Assembly: GCA_020722245.1 (NCBI GenBank)
Contig: DYLE01000033.1
Location: 1-15,844 of the forward strand
Direction: 5' to 3'
Length of the DNA stretch: 15,844 nt
Source: Desulfonema limicola
GTDB taxonomy: Bacteria > Desulfobacterota > Desulfobacteria > Desulfobacterales > Desulfosalsimonadaceae
Below are positions 6,040-15,108 of this stretch, piece after piece (position 1 is the stretch's first letter; each line of letters starts with the position of its first letter). A program made the translations under genes and the position numbers. The notes under the pieces were generated by a model. The model did no database searches. It saw nothing but the letters and a program-made list of their open reading frames with translations, and was not told where the DNA came from.

Positions 6040-9000
6040 TCACGAGGGGCGATCGGACAGGATCCGGTATACGGTTTCAAGCATTTTGCTTAAAGGGTAG
6101 GGTTTTTGAAGGAAATGAAAATGTTTTTGCGCGATGGCGTCCGTATGGGATTTTTCTTCGGTGTAGCCGCTGGAGAGCAGCACCTTGATCGCCGGGTTTC
6201 GACGGTTGATTTTGCCGGCAAAATCAATGCCGTTGCCGTCGGGCAGAACCACGTCGCTAAACAGCAGGTCAAATCTCCATGCTTCGTCATCCATCACCGC
6301 ATCGGCTTCCGCAAGGGTTGAAACCTCACGGACGATGTAGCCGTTTTCAGTCAGGGCGGTTTTAACCACCTCGCGGACCTCCGGCTGGTCCTCGATCAAC
6401 AGAATCCGCTGCTGCATCCCTAAATGAGGCCGGGTTTCCGGCTCTGTTTTTTTGTGCGGTTCGGTCTTCTGTTGACCGGGGGCCTCTTCTAAAACCGGCA
6501 GGTAGATATGGAACCGGCTCCCCTGGTTCGGCTCGCTGTAGACGTTGATCCAGCCCCCATGCTGTTTGACCACCCCGTATACCACAGACAGCCCCAGACC
6601 GGTGCCCCTGCCCGGCGGCTTGCTGGAAAAAAACGGATCGAAAATCTTATCCACGGTTTTCGGGTCCATGCCGGAACCGGTGTCCTCAACGCTCAGGCAG
6701 ACGAATTCACCGCAAACCGCGTTTTTATGCTGGCTGGCCCAGGCCTGGTCAATCGTGACGTTTTCGGTCTTCACATACAGGCTTCCGCCGTTGGGCATGG
6801 CGTCCCGGGCATTGACCGCCAGGTTGATGATGATCTGCTCCATCTGCCCGAAGTCCGCGTGGACCGGCTTTAGATCCGGGGAAAGCCGGGTGGTCAAGGT
6901 GATGTTTTCGCCGATCAGCCGTTGCAGCATCATTTCAATGCTTGAAACCACCGCGTTTAAGTCGATGGCCGTCTTCTGAAGCATCTGGACCCGGCCAAAG
7001 GCCAGAAGCTGGCGGGTAAGGGCCGCAGACAGCTCCGCCGCGTGCTTGATGTGCGAAACATGCTTTTTTATGCCCTCCGGCAGGTTCTCCTTCATTTGGA
7101 TCAGATCCACCGAACCTAAAATGGTGGTCAGGTAGTTGTTGAAGTCATGGGCTACGCCGCCGGCAAGGATGCCGATGGCTTCAAGCTTCTGGGCCTGAAG
7201 CAGCTGGGCCTGGGCCAGCTCCTTTTCCTTTTCCGCTTTCTTGAGCTTGGTCACATCGGTCAATATCCCCAGAAATCCTGCAAATTCCCCTTTTTCATCG
7301 TAGATGGGGTTGGGGGATACGATGGTGGAAAAGACGCCCCCGCTTTTTGAGATGAAATCGATTTCAAATACATGCCGCTCCAAATCACTCCAGTTGGTCA
7401 CCTCGTATTCCAGTTTTTGCCGATTTTTTTCATCCAGGAAATCAATGGCCGGCCGGCCGATGAGTTCATCCGCGCGATACCCCGCCATTCGGCACAGGGC
7501 GGGATTAACGTAGGTGACATGAAGCTGGGGATCGATAATCGCCAGGCCGTCATTCATGGCCTCCACCAGATTCTGGTAACGTTTCCGCTGCTGTTGGGCC
7601 TGTTTTTCCGCGGCACGGGCGGCTTCAAAAAGGATCGCGTTTTCCAGGCAGTTGGCGGCCTGGGTGGAAAGCAGGGAGATCATTTCCAGGCGGTCCGGCG
7701 TAAACGCGTTGGGCGTGAGGTTGTTTTCCAGATAGATCAGCCCGATATTTTTCTGCTGGCGGATGAGCGGCAGGCAGAGCACCGAGCGGATGCGGTTTTC
7801 CAGGATATAGGGATCCCGGGCAAACCGTTCGTGGGTCTGGGCATCATCTAAAACCAGGGGAACGCCGGTGCGTTTCACATAGTTTACAATCCCGAGACAA
7901 AGACCATAGCAGTGTTCCACCGGAACCGACTGCAGCACCTCGATCCCCTCCATATTAACGTTTGCCTTGGCATCCACCACCAGCCGGCCGTCCCGGTTGA
8001 GGATCAGCCGGGCGGTTTGGGCCCCTGAACTTTCCATGATCACCCGCATGAGGGCCACCAGCAGCCGGTCCAGCTGAATTTCACTGGAAACGGCCTGGGA
8101 CATCTTCATCACGGCGGCGATATCCAACCGGTCACTAACCCTGGGCAGGAAGGAGGGTTGCTTTGAAAGTTTTGCAGTTTCGAACCCGCCCGGAAGGGTT
8201 TCCAGAAGCCGTTGATGCTGTTGATGAAGCAGACGCACCTTGGCATGGGCGCCCCAGCGCCCATAAAGCTCAACAGCCTTTGCCATATATGACGCGGCAA
8301 ATTCTTCAATCCCCTGGTCCGCATAAAAACCGGCTAGGTGTTCACAGGCAAGGGCCGCATGCTGAATATAGCCGTTTTTTTCGGCGCCTTGAACGGCCTT
8401 CTTGTAAAGGGCGGCGGCGTTTTGGGTTTGGCCCTGGATACGGGCGGTTTCCGCCTCCAGCAGATCATGCATATGCCGGAAGTTTTCCGGGGCGTGATCG
8501 GCCCATTTTTTTAGTGTTTTTCGATTTTGCGCGAGCTGCAAAAGGATTTTTGTTTTCAGAATCCGGCCGGCTTGGGGAAGGTGGCGGACATGCGCCAGGG
8601 AAACATAAAAAAAGGCCACCGCATACAGCAGGGAGGCGATTTTGCCTTCAATAATGCGCTTCACCCTTTCGGCAAGGAAATAGGCTTTTTCCGTGTTTTC
8701 AAAAACCAGGTTGAGCAGGAGTTTATTAAAATACAGGTGCACCAGGGAGGTCCGGTCTTTGGCCTGTTCATGAACAGACAGCATGAGGGTTTCATCATAG
8801 CTTTCCCCGATCAGCATATCGATATTTTCGCTTTTCCCCGTCAGGTTTAAAACCGCCTGATGATCGATTCGAACCACGTGCAGGTTGGATACCTGGCCGA
8901 TCCGGTTTAACCGTTTGATGTAATCCCGAAATTCCATATCCAGGGTATCCATCGGGGCTGCCGTCAGATATTGAGTGTCCGCAGCGGCCATCAGCGCATG

Positions 9001-12000
9001 GCCGGCAAATTCGATATCCCCGTGTTCCATGCCGCTGTGAAAGGCTTCAAGAAGCGGATCGATTGAATTTCCGGCGTGTTCTTTCCAGTGCCGGACAAAG
9101 GTGTTGATCACCATGAGGCTTCGGGCTCTGTATCTGGGGGTGGTTATTTGATCCAGAAGCTCTGCGGCCATACGCCCGTAGGCGTAACCTTTATCCATAT
9201 CCCCGAGGCTGCACAGCATCATTCCGTATCCGGCATACACATAGGGGGCGTATTCGGTGTTGCCGTGTTGGGTGAATATCCGCATCAGTCTCAGTAGGAT
9301 CAGGGGCAAGAGATTCGGGGCGGTCCAGTAGGCCGTGGAGGTGATGACCGCCATGACCTCGATCTGGCTGGAGACGGCCGGATCCGTTGTCAGGGGCAGT
9401 TTTAAAAAGTTTCTGGGCTTTTTTCCTCGAATACAAATTTTTGTCCGTATCAGCTCGGCGAGGATGTTCAGTTTGGTGGGTTTTTCCGGAAACCCCACCC
9501 CCATGGACTTCAAAACGGAAAGTCCGGTGCGGATCACCTCCTCCAGCCTGTTTTGGGCCATCAGGCTGTTCAGTCGTATGATATGGGCGATGATCGTGTC
9601 CTGAAAGGCTCTGGCATGGTTGAGAATGACCCCGGTCAGGTGCTGCATCTTTTCATAATCGGTGACCAGGTAGGCGGCCTGGGCGCAGCCGTTGTAAAGG
9701 GCAAGGGCCAGATCATAATCGGTCTGCCAGCAGGATGTTTCGGGGTCATTTTTTGCCGCAGCCGCCGTAATAAAATCAATGCCGGTTCTAAAATAATAAA
9801 AGGCAGATTCAAAAGCGCCCGAACCCATGGCTTTTTGCCCGGCCCGGCGGTTTAATCGGGCGGCCTGGATGAGTTCATCGACTGATGTGATCAGATCCCG
9901 GGCGATATTAAAATGATTGACAACATCGGTGATATCCTCATCCAGCCGGTCCTCGGGGGTATTTTCCAAAAGATACCGGCCGATACGGTAATGCGCCTGA
10001 ATCCCTTCATCCCCGATCAACAACCGGTACACCCCTTCCCGAATCCGGTCATGGGAGAAGATTCCGGTATTGCCCTTGAAAAAAATCAACCCCTCATCAA
10101 CGGCGGCCGCGCATTGGGCAAGGGTTTCTTCGATGCTGGTTCCGCAAACATCGGCTACCGCCTCAAGATTAAACCGGCTGCCGTAACAGGCGCAGATTTT
10201 CAAAATATCCAGGGTGGATGCCGGCATGGCGGCGATCCGCGCCGCCATGAGATCCACCACATTCTCGGTCGCCTCAATATCGCGGATTTTTTCCAGATCC
10301 CAGGTCCAGCCCGATCCCCCATCCCGTCTTAAGGCTTTTTTTTCATAAATGGTTTTTAGAAACTGCCTTATAAAAAACGGATTTCCGTTGGTTTTTCGGT
10401 AAACCAGATCGGATAGGACGGACACGGAGGCGTCATCGCTTCGCAGCAGATCGACGAGCATACGATGGACATCTGCCTCCGATAGCGGAGGCAGGGTGAT
10501 GGTGTTGATCCTTGCGCCTTTTTTTTCAGCCTCGGAAATGGAGCGGACCAGGGGATGGGCATCGTCGACCGCGCTGTCCCGAAAAGCCCCGATGATCAGC
10601 AGGTATTGAATTTCCGGTTCCGTGGAAAGCGTGCGAATCAGGTTTAGGCTGGCGGCATCCGCCCAGTGCAGGTCATCGGCAAAAATCACCATCGGATGCC
10701 TTTGGGTGGCGCAGACCTTTAAGAATTCCTTAAAGATATAGGCGATCTGATGATGGGCGACCCCCCTGCCGGTAGGCGCCATCTCCGGCTGGGGACCGAT
10801 GATGTGCTTAAAATCCGGAAACAGATCGATGATCAGGCGGCTGCTGGTTCCCATGGCCGCGAGGATATCCTTTTTCCAGGTCTTGATCCGCTCGTCGGGT
10901 TCGCCCAGCAGCTTTCGGGCCAGGTCTTCAAACGCCTGGATCATCACAAAATACGGAATATCGCTCTTGTACTGTTCCGCCTTGCCGGAAATGAAATAGG
11001 CGCGTCTGGCCACCACGGGCTTTTGAATTTCATTGATCAGGGTGGTTTTTCCGATGCCGGGCCGGCCCGCCACCATAAACAGCTCATTTCCGCCACAAGC
11101 GGCCCGCTCAAAGGCGGCCATCAGGGTTTCAATTTCCTTTTCCCGTCCGACGGGTTTTTCCGGAATATGAAGCCTTGGCGCGATATCCCGGCGGCCTAAT
11201 ACGAATTTTTGAATTTCACCGTGTTTGCGCAGCTGCCGGGCGCATTCCGCCAGGTCCGTGGCGACGCCGAAAGCGCTCTGATAGCGGTTTTCCACGGTTT
11301 TGGCGAGCAGTTTCATGACGATGTCCGAAACCGGCTCCAAAACAGCGGGGTTTTTCTTAGACGGCGACGGCGGCTGAAAGGCGAGGTGGGCATGGATGAT
11401 TTCCATGGGGTCATCGGATGAAAACGGCGTCGCGCCGGTCAACAGTTCATAAAACAGAACGCCCAGGGCGTAAAGGTCCGCCCGGTGGTCCACGGAGCAG
11501 TTCATTCGGCCGGTCTGCTCCGGAGCCATGTAGGGGAGAATCGTTTGGACCACCGCAGGGTCATAGATTTCCTCGTAGATTCGAGTGATCAGATGGGTGG
11601 CGCCGAATCCGGTGATCTTAATCTCGTCTGCGGATGGGCCGCAGCGGATCCTGTGAGGGGCGATGGACTGATGCAGGACGCCCTGTTTATGAATATACCC
11701 CAAAGTCTGCGCCAATGTCTCCGCGACCGTCAGAAAGCTACTCGTATCTACGGCGCCCGGCACAAAGGCGGAGTAAAAAGGCCTCCCCAAGAACCATTCG
11801 GTGACGACGGCGACGGCATGCTCGTATTCAAATACGTCCTTAACCCGCAGGATATGGGGATGGTCAAGGGTTTTGATTTTTTCAAACTCATACTTGACGC
11901 GGGCGATCTCCAGGGGGGAGGCCTGGGAGGCGTCGATCAGCTCAAGGATGACATCATCCCTATCGCCGGTTTTGCGCGCCCGGTAAAGGGTCGATCGAAA

Positions 12001-12048
12001 TCCCTGGTCAATTTCCTCGATCAGGTTATAGCCTTGAATGGATCTCAT
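6040..12048 (-). CDS. Giant hybrid signalling protein: pseudokinase / STAND ATPase / helical repeats / GAF / PAS / histidine kinase / receiver
   Basis: A 2002-residue, probably cytoplasmic sensor (no signal peptide or membrane segment seen). Order: Ser/Thr-kinase-like domain (about 7-275); AAA/STAND ATPase (about 300-600) with Walker A AGRPGIGKTT (327-336, K334) and Walker B VIFADDLHWAD (454-464); TPR-like helical region (about 610-1290); GAF (about 1310-1475); PAS (about 1490-1605); histidine kinase with H-box GGVAHDFNNYL (H1634), N-box NLAVNARDAMP (1742-1752), G1 EDTGSG (1788-1793) and G2 GRGTGLGL (1813-1820); receiver (about 1880-2000) with E1886/D1887, phosphoacceptor D1932 and K1982. The kinase-like domain keeps APE (175-177) and DLYALG (191-196) but has E36 for the VAIK lysine, HQS (126-128) for HRD and GFG (147-149) for DFG. 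It therefore looks inactive as a kinase, while the histidine-to-aspartate relay appears functional. No clear Shine-Dalgarno precedes the ATG. The signal and output partner are unknown. Confidence 0.95.
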   Translation of the reverse strand: MRSIQGYNLIEEIDQGFRSTLYRARKTGDRDDVILELIDASQASPLEIARVKYEFEKIKTLDHPHILRVKDVFEYEHAVAVVTEWFLGRPFYSAFVPGAVDTSSFLTVAETLAQTLGYIHKQGVLHQSIAPHRIRCGPSADEIKITGFGATHLITRIYEEIYDPAVVQTILPYMAPEQTGRMNCSVDHRADLYALGVLFYELLTGATPFSSDDPMEIIHAHLAFQPPSPSKKNPAVLEPVSDIVMKLLAKTVENRYQSAFGVATDLAECARQLRKHGEIQKFVLGRRDIAPRLHIPEKPVGREKEIETLMAAFERAACGGNELFMVAGRPGIGKTTLINEIQKPVVARRAYFISGKAEQYKSDIPYFVMIQAFEDLARKLLGEPDERIKTWKKDILAAMGTSSRLIIDLFPDFKHIIGPQPEMAPTGRGVAHHQIAYIFKEFLKVCATQRHPMVIFADDLHWADAASLNLIRTLSTEPEIQYLLIIGAFRDSAVDDAHPLVRSISEAEKKGARINTITLPPLSEADVHRMLVDLLRSDDASVSVLSDLVYRKTNGNPFFIRQFLKTIYEKKALRRDGGSGWTWDLEKIRDIEATENVVDLMAARIAAMPASTLDILKICACYGSRFNLEAVADVCGTSIEETLAQCAAAVDEGLIFFKGNTGIFSHDRIREGVYRLLIGDEGIQAHYRIGRYLLENTPEDRLDEDITDVVNHFNIARDLITSVDELIQAARLNRRAGQKAMGSGAFESAFYYFRTGIDFITAAAAKNDPETSCWQTDYDLALALYNGCAQAAYLVTDYEKMQHLTGVILNHARAFQDTIIAHIIRLNSLMAQNRLEEVIRTGLSVLKSMGVGFPEKPTKLNILAELIRTKICIRGKKPRNFLKLPLTTDPAVSSQIEVMAVITSTAYWTAPNLLPLILLRLMRIFTQHGNTEYAPYVYAGYGMMLCSLGDMDKGYAYGRMAAELLDQITTPRYRARSLMVINTFVRHWKEHAGNSIDPLLEAFHSGMEHGDIEFAGHALMAAADTQYLTAAPMDTLDMEFRDYIKRLNRIGQVSNLHVVRIDHQAVLNLTGKSENIDMLIGESYDETLMLSVHEQAKDRTSLVHLYFNKLLLNLVFENTEKAYFLAERVKRIIEGKIASLLYAVAFFYVSLAHVRHLPQAGRILKTKILLQLAQNRKTLKKWADHAPENFRHMHDLLEAETARIQGQTQNAAALYKKAVQGAEKNGYIQHAALACEHLAGFYADQGIEEFAASYMAKAVELYGRWGAHAKVRLLHQQHQRLLETLPGGFETAKLSKQPSFLPRVSDRLDIAAVMKMSQAVSSEIQLDRLLVALMRVIMESSGAQTARLILNRDGRLVVDAKANVNMEGIEVLQSVPVEHCYGLCLGIVNYVKRTGVPLVLDDAQTHERFARDPYILENRIRSVLCLPLIRQQKNIGLIYLENNLTPNAFTPDRLEMISLLSTQAANCLENAILFEAARAAEKQAQQQRKRYQNLVEAMNDGLAIIDPQLHVTYVNPALCRMAGYRADELIGRPAIDFLDEKNRQKLEYEVTNWSDLERHVFEIDFISKSGGVFSTIVSPNPIYDEKGEFAGFLGILTDVTKLKKAEKEKELAQAQLLQAQKLEAIGILAGGVAHDFNNYLTTILGSVDLIQMKENLPEGIKKHVSHIKHAAELSAALTRQLLAFGRVQMLQKTAIDLNAVVSSIEMMLQRLIGENITLTTRLSPDLKPVHADFGQMEQIIINLAVNARDAMPNGGSLYVKTENVTIDQAWASQHKNAVCGEFVCLSVEDTGSGMDPKTVDKIFDPFFSSKPPGRGTGLGLSVVYGVVKQHGGWINVYSEPNQGSRFHIYLPVLEEAPGQQKTEPHKKTEPETRPHLGMQQRILLIEDQPEVREVVKTALTENGYIVREVSTLAEADAVMDDEAWRFDLLFSDVVLPDGNGIDFAGKINRRNPAIKVLLSSGYTEEKSHTDAIAQKHFHFLQKPYPLSKMLETVYRILSDRPS

Positions 12049-12150
12049 AGGCGATGGGATCGGCGGTTCATTTTTTCCCGCATGATTGCCGGTTAGAACC
12101 CCGGCCGCAAAGCGAAAATTTAGTGTGAGAATAAATACTTTTTTTAAATC

Positions 12151-12180
12151 ATATTACCTCAATCCCCGGCCCAAAGTCAA
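12151..12180 (-). promoter_or_regulatory. Predicted sigma70 promoter of the giant kinase gene
   Basis: On the minus strand TTGACT (complement of 12175-12180) and TAATAT (complement of 12151-12156) are separated by 18 nt. This predicts a start near 12144 and a leader of about 95 nt. It lies in the 229-bp divergent gap shared with the amidohydrolase. Confidence 0.45.
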
Positions 12181-12221
12181 GACCGCCATGCCCGCGGGCC
12201 TGCGGAAAGCCTTCTTCCCTG

Positions 12222-12251
12222 TTGACAAAGCTTATCCTCTAACCCTAAGCT
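12222..12251 (+). promoter_or_regulatory. Possible promoter of the amidohydrolase gene
   Basis: A perfect -35 TTGACA (12222-12227) is followed 18 nt later by a poor -10, TAAGCT (12246-12251). The predicted start is about 20 nt before the ATG at 12278; AAGAAGG (12265-12271) is the ribosome site. Confidence 0.35.
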
Positions 12252-12277
12252 AAGCACTTGAGTAAAGAAGGTTTTTC

Positions 12278-13639
12278 ATGAAGGAAAAGCGAAAACTCTT
12301 TCACCATATGCTGCTTTTTGACGGCGTTTCCGATGTTCTGCTGAAAGACCGGATCATCGTCACCTCCGGAGAGCGCATCGAACACGTTGACGACATCGGC
12401 GCCAGGGGTCGATACGGGGACTGCGAGCAGATCGATCTTTCGGGAAAAACCCTGCTTCCCGGGCTCATCGACGCCCATCTTCACATCACTGTCCCCTTTA
12501 TCATGGAAAAAACCCTTCCGGGGCTTCTTCAGATGAACCGGCAGGTTGCCAAAAATTTTGCAAGCTGCGTCAAGTACGGCGTAACCACGGTGCGCGACGT
12601 GGGCGCCTTTCCCAAAAAAATTCTAAACTGGCGGAACCGGATTGAAAGGGGGGCTGCCATCGGCCCGCGGATCCTCAGTTCCCTTTCCTTCATCACCAGT
12701 CCCAAAGGCGTGCCTGAAATGGCGCCCCGGTTGAACCCCATCGAGGCGCTGATTGCCGGCGGGCAGTTTGTGGAAAGGATCCGTACCCCGCAGGAGGCCA
12801 CGGCCGTGGCCAACCGTCTTGTCGACATGGGCGCCGACCTGCTCAAAACCCAGTACACGGCGAATTCCTTTGTTTTTCACGGAAAACTCCCGAACCTTTC
12901 CGACGCCTGTTACAAGGCGATTGTGGAAGTGGGGCGCAAACGGGGGAAAAAGGTCGCCATGCATCATTTTGAACGCGAAGGGTTTGCCAAAGGGGTGGCG
13001 GCCGGGGTCGATACCCTTGAACACTGCGCCACGGATGAACTGCGCGACAGCGATATTGACGGGTTTGTCGCAAAAAAAATGGCCATCGTTCCCACCCTGA
13101 AGGTTCTGCATGATTTTTTTGAGGTTGAAGAGATACTTGCGTTTCTTGAAACCCGGGGAAAGGAGGACCTGCTTTCCGAGCCCCTGCGCCAGTCCATCAA
13201 CGGGGTGGCCCTGCTTTTAAAGGAGCCCTACCCTCCGGCGGATTATTTTAAACGGCACTATCCCGACCGCGATTTTTTCAGGCGATCCTATCCCATCGCG
13301 TTAAAAAACGTCGAACGGATCAGAAAGGCCGGCGGCACCATCGGCGTGGGCACCGACACCTGCGGCACCGGGCTCAGCTTTTTCGGAAGCTACTGGAAGG
13401 AGCTTCGGGCGCTGGTTGAGGCGGGGTTCAGCACCGCGGAGGCGATCAAGGCGGCCACCGTTGTCAACTCGAAAATCATCGGCATGGCCGACCGGGTGGG
13501 CAGTGTTGAACCCGGCAAGTACGCCGATTTCGTCGTTGTTGACGGGGACCCGCTCGCCGACATCTCCGCCCTTAAAGCGGTTTCCATGGTGGTCAAGGGG
13601 GGAGAGGTCGTTCTTAACCCGGATCGACCTCAGGCTTAA
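12278..13639 (+). CDS. Metal-dependent amidohydrolase family protein (imidazolonepropionase/prolidase-like)
   Basis: A 453-residue cytoplasmic hydrolase of the amidohydrolase superfamily (TIM barrel with a split beta-sandwich domain). Visible metal-site residues are the HxH in PGLIDAHLHI (H67, H69), K190 in LLKTQYT (candidate bridging lysine), H229/H230 in KVAMHHFE, H249 in DTLEHC and D360 in GVGTDTCGTG. The C-terminal IGMADRVGSVEPGKYADFVVVDGDPL (about 400-426) closes the sandwich domain and is typical of imidazolonepropionase-like members. The substrate cannot be read from sequence; cyclic amides, ureas and dipeptides are all known in the group. AAGAAGG sits 6 nt before the ATG. It may be cotranscribed with the two genes downstream (94-nt gap, no terminator seen). 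Confidence 0.92.
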   Translation: MKEKRKLFHHMLLFDGVSDVLLKDRIIVTSGERIEHVDDIGARGRYGDCEQIDLSGKTLLPGLIDAHLHITVPFIMEKTLPGLLQMNRQVAKNFASCVKYGVTTVRDVGAFPKKILNWRNRIERGAAIGPRILSSLSFITSPKGVPEMAPRLNPIEALIAGGQFVERIRTPQEATAVANRLVDMGADLLKTQYTANSFVFHGKLPNLSDACYKAIVEVGRKRGKKVAMHHFEREGFAKGVAAGVDTLEHCATDELRDSDIDGFVAKKMAIVPTLKVLHDFFEVEEILAFLETRGKEDLLSEPLRQSINGVALLLKEPYPPADYFKRHYPDRDFFRRSYPIALKNVERIRKAGGTIGVGTDTCGTGLSFFGSYWKELRALVEAGFSTAEAIKAATVVNSKIIGMADRVGSVEPGKYADFVVVDGDPLADISALKAVSMVVKGGEVVLNPDRPQA

Positions 13640-13736
13640 CTTTAAAGGGTTGGGCGCCGATGAAGCAGCCGCCGTGAAAATCGTAAAACAAAAAAACAAA
13701 CCCGACAAATTCGATGCAGACGGCTTCGGCTGTATG

Positions 13737-14288
13737 ATGAAACCGCAACCCGGCACCTATGCGCTTATTTTAAAGGCCGCATCTTCCGCGCGGGTTCGAA
13801 TCGGCCGTTTAGGCTGGATGAAAATAGAGCCGGGATACTACATCTACGTCGGCAGCGCCTTTGGCCCGGGCGGGGTGCGGGCACGGGTATCCCGGCACCT
13901 GCGTAAGGATAGGGCCAGGCACTGGCATATCGATTATCTGCGCGAGTCGGCAAATCCCATCGGGGTATGGTTCAGCCACGCGCCAAAACGACTGGAACAC
14001 GACTGGGCAAAGGCCTTGGCAAACATGCCCGGCATGTCTTCTGTTTCGGGGTTTGGATGCAGCGACTGCGCCTGTGATTCGCACCTGTTCTGGAGCGCGG
14101 CGTTGCCTAATCTTTCAAGGTTTGCGGCGGTTTTTGGAGAAAGGATGGAGTGGTGTTTATTCCTAACTGCCGGCGAGCCCGTTTTTTTACACCTAAAAAA
14201 TATGTCCACCACAGAGACCGCAAAACAGATTGACAAAAACGGTTTTTCTCTGTGTTCCTTGGGGTTCAACCTTTTTTGGGAAAGGTGA
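13737..14288 (+). CDS. GIY-YIG nuclease-fold protein, DUF123 family
   Basis: A 183-residue protein. It begins MKPQPGTYALIL; the core motif GYYIYVGSAFGPGGVRAR (33-50) is the GIY-YIG pair with the following arginines, then SRHLRKDRARHWHIDYL (52-68), and a cysteine group GCSDCACDSHLFW (107-119). This matches the DUF123 family, found alone or fused to endonuclease III in archaea; nuclease activity for stand-alone members is not well established. ATG codons at 13734 and 13737 are both possible, with no strong Shine-Dalgarno. The family core ends near residue 143; the last 40 residues are translated from a repeat-containing stretch (14206-14264), so the tail is probably an accretion. The stop is 4 nt before the next start. 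Confidence 0.85.
   Translation: MKPQPGTYALILKAASSARVRIGRLGWMKIEPGYYIYVGSAFGPGGVRARVSRHLRKDRARHWHIDYLRESANPIGVWFSHAPKRLEHDWAKALANMPGMSSVSGFGCSDCACDSHLFWSAALPNLSRFAAVFGERMEWCLFLTAGEPVFLHLKNMSTTETAKQIDKNGFSLCSLGFNLFWER
14206..14264. repeat. Interrupted inverted repeat of the CACAGAG...CTCTGTG type inside a gene tail
   Basis: CACAGAG (14210-14216) pairs with CTCTGTG (14248-14254). A central AAAAAC-G-GTTTTT hairpin (14235-14247) lies next to the right arm. Intergenic repeats with CCACAGAG/CTCTGTGG ends are, from memory, common in deltaproteobacterial genomes. Here it forms the coding tail of the DUF123 gene. Confidence 0.5.
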
Positions 14289-14292
14289 GGTG

Positions 14293-15069
14293 ATGAAGCC
14301 AATCGACATGACCGCTTACCGGCCGTATAAAAAAATCGGAACATCCTGCGCGTTACGAAAAATAGGCCCTAAACAGGTCATCTGGCCGCTGATCGAACAC
14401 ACCGATGCGGAAAATCCGAACTTCAGGCTGAGGGTCATCACGCGAAAGGATGTGGAGGCGGTCGCCGAACTCTGGCGGGCCTCCTATCCCGAGGTATACG
14501 GATCCATTCATGAATGGATCCTTCACCCCGAGGCCTATGAGGGAAGGGTGGCGTTTTTCGAAGACTGGAAGGAGCATTGCGTGACCCGGCCCCATGCCGT
14601 CATGGTCGGAGAAGATCTTCAGGCCAACAAAGTCGTGATGGCGAGCATTTATACAAAATGGGATGAAAACCTTCAGATCGAAGCCAGCTTTATCGCCATC
14701 CATCCGGATTTTCGAAAAGGCAGAATATCCACCAGCATCTGGTCGAACCTGGCCTCGTTTTACAAATGGCTTGAGGATTCCGGCGCCGAATACGTGACGG
14801 TTTTCTGCGAGACCTGGCACAACATCACCCAGTATATCTGGTTCAAACGGCTGGGATGGAAAATCGCGGGCATCTTTCCCGGCAACTTCACGCGATGGGC
14901 CGGCGGGCAACAGGAATACCGAGGCTGCACGGTTCATTTTTACCGGTTTTTAAACGAAGGCGCCAGGTATGCCACCCTGCCCGAGGAATGGGACCTGCTG
15001 CCCGAGGTCAAGGAACTCTGGGGGTATCTGGAAAAAATCAATGCCCAGTCCCGGGAGGAAGGGCTGTAG
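14293..15069 (+). CDS. GNAT-family N-acetyltransferase
   Basis: A 258-residue cytoplasmic protein. The GNAT fold begins near residue 44 (FRLRVITRKDVEAVAELW) and motif A is FIAIHPDFRKGRISTSIW (133-150). The acetyl-CoA loop RKGRIS is a degenerate form of the usual R/Q-x-x-G-x-G/A. Motif B-like sequence is CETWHNITQYIWFKRLGWK (172-190). Residues 200-258 extend beyond the core with aromatic-rich sequence. The substrate is unknown. The start at 14293 is preferred to 14230 because AAAGGTGAGG (14281-14290) lies just upstream and overlaps the previous gene's stop, implying translational coupling. Convergent with the PPOX gene; 39 nt between the stops, without a clear terminator. Confidence 0.85.
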   Translation: MKPIDMTAYRPYKKIGTSCALRKIGPKQVIWPLIEHTDAENPNFRLRVITRKDVEAVAELWRASYPEVYGSIHEWILHPEAYEGRVAFFEDWKEHCVTRPHAVMVGEDLQANKVVMASIYTKWDENLQIEASFIAIHPDFRKGRISTSIWSNLASFYKWLEDSGAEYVTVFCETWHNITQYIWFKRLGWKIAGIFPGNFTRWAGGQQEYRGCTVHFYRFLNEGARYATLPEEWDLLPEVKELWGYLEKINAQSREEGL

Positions 15070-15108
15070 CGCTTTACTTGCTGTTTTTAGAAAGCCGCGC
15101 CTGAAAGA

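Noticed and set aside
11485..12096. 203-residue + strand frame and many other open frames opposite the giant kinase gene
   Set aside because: They lie antisense to a 2002-residue protein with clear domains, have no ribosome sites and no recognisable family.
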